A stretch of 64,000 bases of DNA from an uncultured Holophaga sp. (GTDB lineage: Bacteria; Acidobacteriota; Holophagae; Holophagales; Holophagaceae): NCBI RefSeq assembly GCF_963677305.1, contig NZ_OY781925.1, positions 2,754,001 to 2,818,000 on the forward strand. The letters are read 5' to 3'. Numbering within the stretch: the stretch's first letter is position 1; every line of letters starts with the position of its first letter. The position numbers and the translations under genes were made by a program. Positions 58,951 to 64,000 of the stretch are shown here, piece by piece. Below the pieces are notes generated by a model, which ran no database searches, had not been told where the DNA came from, and saw nothing but the letters and a program-made list of their open reading frames with translations.

Positions 58951-60036
58951 TCAGTTCCGCCGGTAGCGGTAGTAGGCGGCGCAGGCCCCCTCGCTGCTGA
59001 CCATGGTGGCGCCCAGGGGTTGCTCCGGGGTACATCTGCGGCCGAAGGCGGGGCATTCGCTGGGCTTCAGCAGGCCCTGGATCACCTCGCCGCTGTGGCA
59101 CTCGGGAGACTCCTGGCCTCCGATCCCCTGAACCCCGAAGCGCAGGGTGGCATCGAAGGCGGCGTACTCCGGCCTGAGCCCCAGGCCGCTCTCGGGGATG
59201 GGTCCTATGCCACGCCAAGTCCGGGGAGTGACCTGGAAGATCCGGGCGATGAGCTCCCGGGCCGTGGGATTGCCCCCGGGCTTCACAAGGCGTTCGTAGC
59301 CATTCTCCACTTCGGCCCGCCCCCCCTCCAGCTGCCTGAGACAGAGGTGGATGCCGTGGAGCAGGTCCACGGGCTCGAAGCCCGTCACCACGATGGGCAC
59401 CCGATGCTCCCGCACCAGGGGCTCGTATTCCTCGGTGCCCATGACCGTGCATACGTGCCCCGCCGCCAGGAAGCCGTCCACCCTGGCCTTGCCCGAACCC
59501 AGGATGGCCTTCAGGGCCGGGGGCACCAGGACATGGGAGACAAGGATCGAGAAGTTGGCAAGCCCAAGACGTCCGGCCTGATCCACGGCCAGGGCGTTGG
59601 CCGGAGCGGTGGTCTCGAAGCCCACGGCGAAAAACACCACCTCCCGCTCCGGGTTCTGGCGGGCCAACTGGACGGCATCCAGGGGCGAGTACACCACCCG
59701 CACATCCGCCCCCTCGGACTTGGCCCGGAAGAGATCCTTCTCCGAGCCCGGCACCCGCAGCATATCCCCGAAGGAACAGAAGATGACCCCGGGGCGGGAG
59801 GCGATGGCCACCGCCCTGTCGATGAGCTCCACCGGGGTCACGCACACCGGGCAGCCGGGGCCATGCAGCAAAGTGACCTCAGGCGGAAGCAGCTCATCCA
59901 GGCCGAAGCGCAGGATGCTGTGGGTCTGCCCGCCGCAGACCTCCATGAGCGTCCAGGGCCGGGTCACCGTTCGGTGGATGGCCTCCACCAGGCCTTTTGC
60001 AACCTCGGCGTCCCGGTACTCCGCCTGGTGCTTCAT
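58951..60036 (-). CDS. hypD: Hydrogenase maturation protein HypD
   Basis: 361 residues. HypD is the Fe-S scaffold on which, with HypC, the Fe(CN)2CO unit of [NiFe]-hydrogenase is assembled. Conserved features: [21 protein letters not shown] (Cys of the thiol redox pair), [55 protein letters not shown], and the C-terminal cluster Cys ([45 protein letters not shown]). It overlaps hypC by 4 bases and is followed by hypE after 10 bases. Confidence 0.97.
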   Translation of the reverse strand: MKHQAEYRDAEVAKGLVEAIHRTVTRPWTLMEVCGGQTHSILRFGLDELLPPEVTLLHGPGCPVCVTPVELIDRAVAIASRPGVIFCSFGDMLRVPGSEKDLFRAKSEGADVRVVYSPLDAVQLARQNPEREVVFFAVGFETTAPANALAVDQAGRLGLANFSILVSHVLVPPALKAILGSGKARVDGFLAAGHVCTVMGTEEYEPLVREHRVPIVVTGFEPVDLLHGIHLCLRQLEGGRAEVENGYERLVKPGGNPTARELIARIFQVTPRTWRGIGPIPESGLGLRPEYAAFDATLRFGVQGIGGQESPECHSGEVIQGLLKPSECPAFGRRCTPEQPLGATMVSSEGACAAYYRYRRN

Positions 60037-60275
60037 GCGAGTGGCCTCCCCTCGATATCGGAGAGCTGGCGGAGCACGCCCAGGGTGCGCTCGGCGAGCC
60101 CCTCATCAATCACTTCAAGAGCCGCCCCGGCGTGGACCATGACGTAGTCCCCCACCCGCGCCTCGGGCACCAGGGCCAGGCTCACCGCCTTCACCACCTC
60201 GCCGAAGCCCACCTTGCCGTAGGAGAAGGGATCCTCTGGCAGCTCGAGCACCTTTCCGGGCACCGCTAAACACAT
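60033..60275 (-). CDS. hypC: Hydrogenase maturation chaperone HypC
   Basis: 80 residues. HypC binds HypD during assembly of the iron ligands and then the hydrogenase large-subunit precursor. The N-terminal [12 protein letters not shown] is the diagnostic motif, with Cys2 essential and exposed after Met removal. [25 protein letters not shown] is the typical second half. Its start lies one base after the hypF stop and its stop overlaps hypD by 4 bases, so the three are coupled. Not to be confused with the longer open frame to 60644, which is the hypF shadow. Confidence 0.96.
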   Translation of the reverse strand: MCLAVPGKVLELPEDPFSYGKVGFGEVVKAVSLALVPEARVGDYVMVHAGAALEVIDEGLAERTLGVLRQLSDIEGRPLA

Positions 60276-60276
60276 G

Positions 60277-62511
60277 TCAGACCTCTTTTCCCCATTGTGC
60301 CGCGACCCAGGCCTGGCCGAGCGAGATTCCGCCATCGTTGGCGGGGAAGCGGGCCGGGCGGAGGACCCGGAACCCCGCCCCGGCCAGCCGCGCCGAGCAG
60401 AGCTCGGCCAGCAGGGCATTCTGAAAGCAGCCCCCCGTGAGGGCCACCCGCTCCAGGCCCGCCTGTTGTGACCAGGCCAGGGCCAGGTCCGCCAGGGCTG
60501 CATGGAAACGCCGGGCCATGACTGCAGGAGAGGTGCCCCGGCCCAGGTCCGCCTGCAGGCCCTCCACAAGCGGCCCAAGCTCCGCCCGGCCCCCCGAAAG
60601 CCCAATGGGGTAGGCCCCACAGGCGCCCACACCACGGGCCGCAAATTCGAGCATCATGGCGGCCTGCCCCTCGAAGCCCGCTTCGGCCCGGATCCCGGTG
60701 AGGGCGGCCATGGCGTCGAAGAGCCGTCCCATGCTGGAGGTCGAGGGCGTATTGAGCTTCCGCTCCAGGACCCGCTCCAGGGCGGCCAGGTCCCCCGCCG
60801 GGAAGAGCCCAGCCGCAGGACCGGCCCCCCCCAACAGCGACCAGCAGAGCCCCAGGGCGCTGCGGCGCGGCTCCCGCACCGCCCGCTCCCCACCCGGCAG
60901 GGGGAAGCTCCCCAGGTGCCCGACGCGACGGAAAGCGGCCCCCGAGACCGTCAGGGCCTCCCCGCCCCAGACGGTCCCATCCGACCCGAAGCCGCTGCCA
61001 TCCCAGGCCAGGGCGAGGAAGTCCCCCTCCAGACCATGCTCGGCAGCGCAGGCCCCGGCATGGGCGTGGTGGTGCTGGATGCGGTGTAGCGGAAGGCCCC
61101 GCTCCCGGGCCATGGCCTCGGCCAGGCGGGTGGAGGCATAGTCCGGGTGCAGATCGCAGGCCAGGATCCCCGGCTCCACCCGGAAGAAGGCCAGCAAGTC
61201 TTCCACGGTGCGCCCCAGCAGGTCCACGTTCTGGGGGCCCTCCAGGTCTCCCAGGTGCTGGCTGACCACTGCCTGCCCTTCGAAGAGAAGGGTGACGGTG
61301 CTCTTCTGGTGGGCCCCGAAGGCGAGAACCGGCAGCCCGGCATGGACCACCGGGTGGGGAAGTGGAGCATAGCCGCGGGCCCGGCGCAGGAGGTGGAGGG
61401 TGCCCGCCTCCACGCGGCCCACGGAGTCATCCACAGGACGCTGAATGGGGCGATCGTGACCCAGGAAGAGGTCTGCCACCTCCCTCAGACGCTCAAGGGC
61501 CTCGGCATCCCCGAAGGCCATGGGCTCCTCGGAGAGGTTGCCGCTGGTGCAGACCAGGGGCCGGTCCACCAGGAGGCGGTGCAGCGGCGTGAAGGGTAGG
61601 AAGGCCCCCAGGCTGGGGTTGCCAGGGGCCACCGCCTCCGCCAGGGGAACACCCGCCTTGGGCAGCAGCAGGATGGGCGCCGCGGAGGAGGCCAGCAGTT
61701 CCAGCTCGAGGGCGGTGGCCCGGCAGTGCCGCGAGAGCGATCCCCCATCGGGGAACATCACGGCGAAAGGCTTGGCCTCCCGGCGCTTGCGCTCCCTGAG
61801 CCGCTCCACAGCAGCCTCCGAACCCGCATCCACCAGGAGCTGGTAGCCCCCCAGGCCCTTGAGGGCCAGGATCCGCCCCCCCGCCAGGGCTGTCCGCGCC
61901 CCCTCCAGGGCCGCCTCCCCCAGGGCCAGTCGCCCGCCATCCCTGCCGAGGAGCTCCAGGCGCGGTCCGCAGACGGGGCAGGCGATGGGCTGGGCGTGGA
62001 AGCGGCGGTCGCTGCTATCCCGGTACTGGGCCTCGCAATGGGGACACATCGCAAAGCCCGCCATGGTGGTGCGTGGACGGTCATAGGGCAGGGAACGGAT
62101 GAGGGTGTAGCGGGGCCCGCAGTCCGTGCAGTTGGTAAAGGGGTAGCGGTACCGGCGCTCACCGGGGCTGTCCATCTCCCGGACGCAGGCCGGGCAGATG
62201 GACAGGTCCGCGGGCACCGAGGGTCGGGGCGCCTGGGTCGAAAGGCTGGGCAGGATACGGAAGCCCTGGGCCTCCTCCTCGGGGATCTCCCGGTGCTCTA
62301 GCTCCAGGATCTGGGCGGGCCCAGGCTTGCGTGCAACCAGATCCCCCAGGAAGGTGCGGAGGGGCCCGGGCTCCCCCTGCACCTCCAGCTCCACCCCCGC
62401 TGGGGTGTTGCGAACCCAGCCATCCAGTGCGAGCTCGGCGGCCAGACGGACCACAAAGGGGCGGAAGCCCACCCCCTGGACCACCCCGCGCACTTCCGCT
62501 TTCAAGCGCAC
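60277..62511 (-). CDS. hypF: Carbamoyltransferase HypF
   Basis: 744 residues. HypF makes carbamoyl-adenylate from carbamoyl phosphate and ATP and transfers the carbamoyl group to HypE. Domains in order: acylphosphatase (about 1-90, KAEVRGVVQGVGFRPFVVRLA), double zinc finger (about 105-190: CPACVREM, CTDCGPRYT, CPHCEAQY, CPVCGPRL), YrdC-like (about 200-370, with KGLGGYQLLVDA, KRREAKPFAVMFP and CTSGNLSEEPM) and Kae1-like C-terminal domain (about 380-744, with HPDYAS, RIQHHHAHAGACAAEHGL, AWDGSGFGSDGTVWGGEAL, LTGGCFQNALLAE). All parts are complete. It overlaps hypB by 10 bases. Confidence 0.97.
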   Translation of the reverse strand: MRLKAEVRGVVQGVGFRPFVVRLAAELALDGWVRNTPAGVELEVQGEPGPLRTFLGDLVARKPGPAQILELEHREIPEEEAQGFRILPSLSTQAPRPSVPADLSICPACVREMDSPGERRYRYPFTNCTDCGPRYTLIRSLPYDRPRTTMAGFAMCPHCEAQYRDSSDRRFHAQPIACPVCGPRLELLGRDGGRLALGEAALEGARTALAGGRILALKGLGGYQLLVDAGSEAAVERLRERKRREAKPFAVMFPDGGSLSRHCRATALELELLASSAAPILLLPKAGVPLAEAVAPGNPSLGAFLPFTPLHRLLVDRPLVCTSGNLSEEPMAFGDAEALERLREVADLFLGHDRPIQRPVDDSVGRVEAGTLHLLRRARGYAPLPHPVVHAGLPVLAFGAHQKSTVTLLFEGQAVVSQHLGDLEGPQNVDLLGRTVEDLLAFFRVEPGILACDLHPDYASTRLAEAMARERGLPLHRIQHHHAHAGACAAEHGLEGDFLALAWDGSGFGSDGTVWGGEALTVSGAAFRRVGHLGSFPLPGGERAVREPRRSALGLCWSLLGGAGPAAGLFPAGDLAALERVLERKLNTPSTSSMGRLFDAMAALTGIRAEAGFEGQAAMMLEFAARGVGACGAYPIGLSGGRAELGPLVEGLQADLGRGTSPAVMARRFHAALADLALAWSQQAGLERVALTGGCFQNALLAELCSARLAGAGFRVLRPARFPANDGGISLGQAWVAAQWGKEV

Positions 62512-63209
62512 CGGGCGCGCTCCGCCTCGATCCAGGCAGCCCAGGCCTCCATGCCTTGGCCCGTGGTGGCGCTGGTCTGGATCACCTTGAGAGCGGGGTT
62601 CACCTCCCGGATGCAGGCCAGGCAGTATTCCAAGTCGAAGTCCAGGAGGGGCAGCAGGTCCACCTTGTTCAAGAGCAGCAGCCCTGCTGCCTGGAAGAGC
62701 TCGGGGTATTTGAGGGGTTTATCCTCGCCCTCGGTCACCGCCAGCACCGCCACCTTGGCACTCTCCCCCAGGTCGAACTCCGCAGGACAGACCAGATTAC
62801 CTACGTTCTCGATCAGCAGGACCCCGCCGGGGTCCATGGCCAACCCCTCCCAGGCCCGGCGGATCATGGGGGCATCCAGGTGGCAGCCCTGCCCCGTGTT
62901 GACCTGGATGACCGGGACCCCGGTGGCCCGGATCCGCTCAGCGTCCAGATCCGTCTGCTGATCCCCCTCGATCACCCCGAGGGGAAAGCGTCCCTGGAGC
63001 AGCCCGAGGGTCCGGGTGAGCAGGCTGGTCTTCCCGGAACCGGGGCTGGAGACCAGGTTGAGCGACAGGGTGCGGGCCTCCCGGAAGATCCCCCGGTTCC
63101 CTTCCGCCAGGTCGGCGTTCCGACGCAGCAGCTCCCGCTCACGAAGCTGCACCCGGAACTTCCGCATCCCGCCCGGAGTCTTGCCATCGCAACCACAGGT
63201 TCCACACAT
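62502..63209 (-). CDS. hypB: Hydrogenase nickel-incorporation GTPase HypB
   Basis: 235 residues. HypB is a SIMIBI-class GTPase that delivers nickel to [NiFe]-hydrogenase. The N-terminal MCGTCGCDG is the high-affinity metal motif. There is no histidine-rich storage stretch. The GTPase has NLVSSPGSGKTSLLTRTL (P-loop), EGDQQTDLDAERI, the metal-site CHLD, IENVGNLVCPAEFDLGE, and NKVDLLPLLDFDL (NKxD). First gene of hypBFCDE and divergent from ogt. hypA, its usual partner, is not next to it. Confidence 0.97.
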   Translation of the reverse strand: MCGTCGCDGKTPGGMRKFRVQLRERELLRRNADLAEGNRGIFREARTLSLNLVSSPGSGKTSLLTRTLGLLQGRFPLGVIEGDQQTDLDAERIRATGVPVIQVNTGQGCHLDAPMIRRAWEGLAMDPGGVLLIENVGNLVCPAEFDLGESAKVAVLAVTEGEDKPLKYPELFQAAGLLLLNKVDLLPLLDFDLEYCLACIREVNPALKVIQTSATTGQGMEAWAAWIEAERARCA

Positions 63210-63302
63210 GGAGACTCCTTACGCTTTTTTCGACGCCACCCACTTCGGCCTTGAAGGCTTTCACCCTCGCACAAAGTGACACCCCCTGTCATGATGCTTC
63301 CC

Positions 63303-63794
63303 ATGCGGGTGTGGCACTACGAACTGCAGTCCCCTTATGGCCCCATGTGGGCGGCCCTGACAGAGATGGGCCGCCTGAGGCAGTTGGCCTTCGGCGGACT
63401 TGACCCCAGGGCCACCATGCCCCTCCCTCCCCGGGTCCACCAAGAGACCTTCAAGTTCCTCCAGCGGCAGCTGGACTCCTACTTCGCGGGGACCCTGCGC
63501 ACCTTCACCATCCCCCTGGAGCCAGCGGGCACCCCCTTCCAGGTCCAGGTCTGGGAGCAGCTCCAGACCATCCCCTTCGGGTCCACCCTCACCTATCAGG
63601 ACCTGGCCGAGCGTCTGGGAAATCCCCAGGCAGCCCAGGCCGTCGGCGCAGCCGTAGGCGCCAACCCCATCGCCATCCTGATCCCCTGCCACCGCGTCAT
63701 CGGAGCCGATGGCAGCCTGCGGGGCTATGCCTGGGGGCTTGAGATCAAGGAGGCCCTGCTGATCCACGAAGGGGCCCTGGGGGGCATGCTCTGA
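63303..63794 (+). CDS. ogt: Methylated-DNA--protein-cysteine methyltransferase
   Basis: About 163 residues from Met 63303 (MRVWHYELQSPYGPMWAAL). Suicide repair enzyme that transfers alkyl groups from O6-alkylguanine to its own cysteine. The active site is PIAILIPCHRVIGADGSLRGYAWGLEIKEALLIHEG with PCHRV; the DNA-binding helix-turn-helix and Tyr are in TPFQVQVWEQLQTIPFGSTLTYQDLAERLGNPQAAQAVGAAVGANP. It is the Ogt/AGT type without an AdaA domain. Other in-frame starts exist at 63276 (GTG) and 63291. It is divergent from hypB, with about 65-90 bases of shared promoter region between. Confidence 0.94.
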   Translation: MRVWHYELQSPYGPMWAALTEMGRLRQLAFGGLDPRATMPLPPRVHQETFKFLQRQLDSYFAGTLRTFTIPLEPAGTPFQVQVWEQLQTIPFGSTLTYQDLAERLGNPQAAQAVGAAVGANPIAILIPCHRVIGADGSLRGYAWGLEIKEALLIHEGALGGML

Positions 63795-64000
63795 GGGACC
63801 GGAATCCTTGCGATTCCCAATGATTCCCGGGATACTGGGGCCTTCAGCCGAGCGCTCGCCCTCTGCCCGGGTCTTGCCAAGAACGATGCCCTGAGGTGCC
63901 CAGATCCGCTTGGAGCCCCTGGCCCGCACTGGGACAGCACTCCCCCCATGGACAGCGGTCCGGAGCCCTGACCCGAGCCTGCCCAGCACCCGAAGGAAAC
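63795..64000. other. Right edge, no gene seen
   Basis: About 200 bases after ogt. No open frame here has a ribosome site or resemblance to a protein, on either strand. Confidence 0.4.

Noticed and set aside
1..64000. CRISPR array
   Set aside because: No regularly spaced set of long identical repeats; the 45-base array at 41371 has only three 10-base units and hairpin spacers.

Overview
The window is 64 kb of a GC-rich bacterial chromosome interrupted by about 25 kb of acquired DNA. The backbone has short intergenic gaps, many start-stop overlaps and Gram-negative-type envelope genes. Its content (murC, aguB-aguA, an acyltransferase-ACP-AMP-ligase fusion, a LiaF/LytTR operon, hypBFCDE, two bacteriohemerythrin-domain proteins) would fit an Acidobacteriota of the Holophaga/Geothrix type. 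That placement is inferred from GC and gene style only; there is no rRNA or marker tree here.

Left backbone (1-18.2 kb): the 5' end of murC, a secreted unknown, an agmatine-to-putrescine pair (aguB, aguA), a secreted cyclophilin, a PrxQ/Bcp peroxiredoxin, a lone LolD/MacB-type ABC ATPase, an AEC permease, a structured REP-like repeat, an LplT-like transporter coupled to an Aas-like acyltransferase, a six-gene envelope-sensing operon (15204 down to 11577), a YigZ protein, coaX, birA and tRNA-Thr(CGT).

Island region (18.2-43.4 kb): three copies of the tRNA-Thr 3' end (18189, 34449, 43319) mark two integrative elements inserted in tandem. Each carries its own tyrosine integrase at its right end, reading leftward. 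Island 1 (about 16.3 kb) holds a cupin, a two-gene operon of a DUF4365 nuclease-like protein and an unknown, a chemoreceptor, two paralogous SnoaL-like proteins, a prim-pol replication protein behind an iteron-like repeat region, several small unknowns, and a LAGLIDADG endonuclease with four C-terminal helix-turn-helix repeats directly behind the integrase. Island 2 (about 8.9 kb) holds an AlpA-like regulator, a Rep-like winged-helix protein and a very AT-rich five-gene operon: a 4-TM protein, a membrane-anchored lysozyme-like protein, a GT51 peptidoglycan glycosyltransferase, a polymerase-beta-type nucleotidyltransferase and an unknown. This operon is the best candidate here for an undescribed system, possibly a defence or conflict module. 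Neither island shows conjugation or virion genes.

Right backbone (43.4-64 kb): a hemolysin III-type membrane protein, a third SnoaL-like paralogue, a hemerythrin-PAS-GGDEF-EAL protein, several small unknowns and zinc ribbons, an HD-domain protein reading through into a membrane domain, an SRAP protein, an ECF sigma/anti-sigma pair, a bacteriohemerythrin, metG, an EamA transporter, a DsrE-like protein, exonuclease III, the hydrogenase maturation operon hypB-F-C-D-E (no hypA and no structural genes in view) and an Ogt-type methyltransferase.
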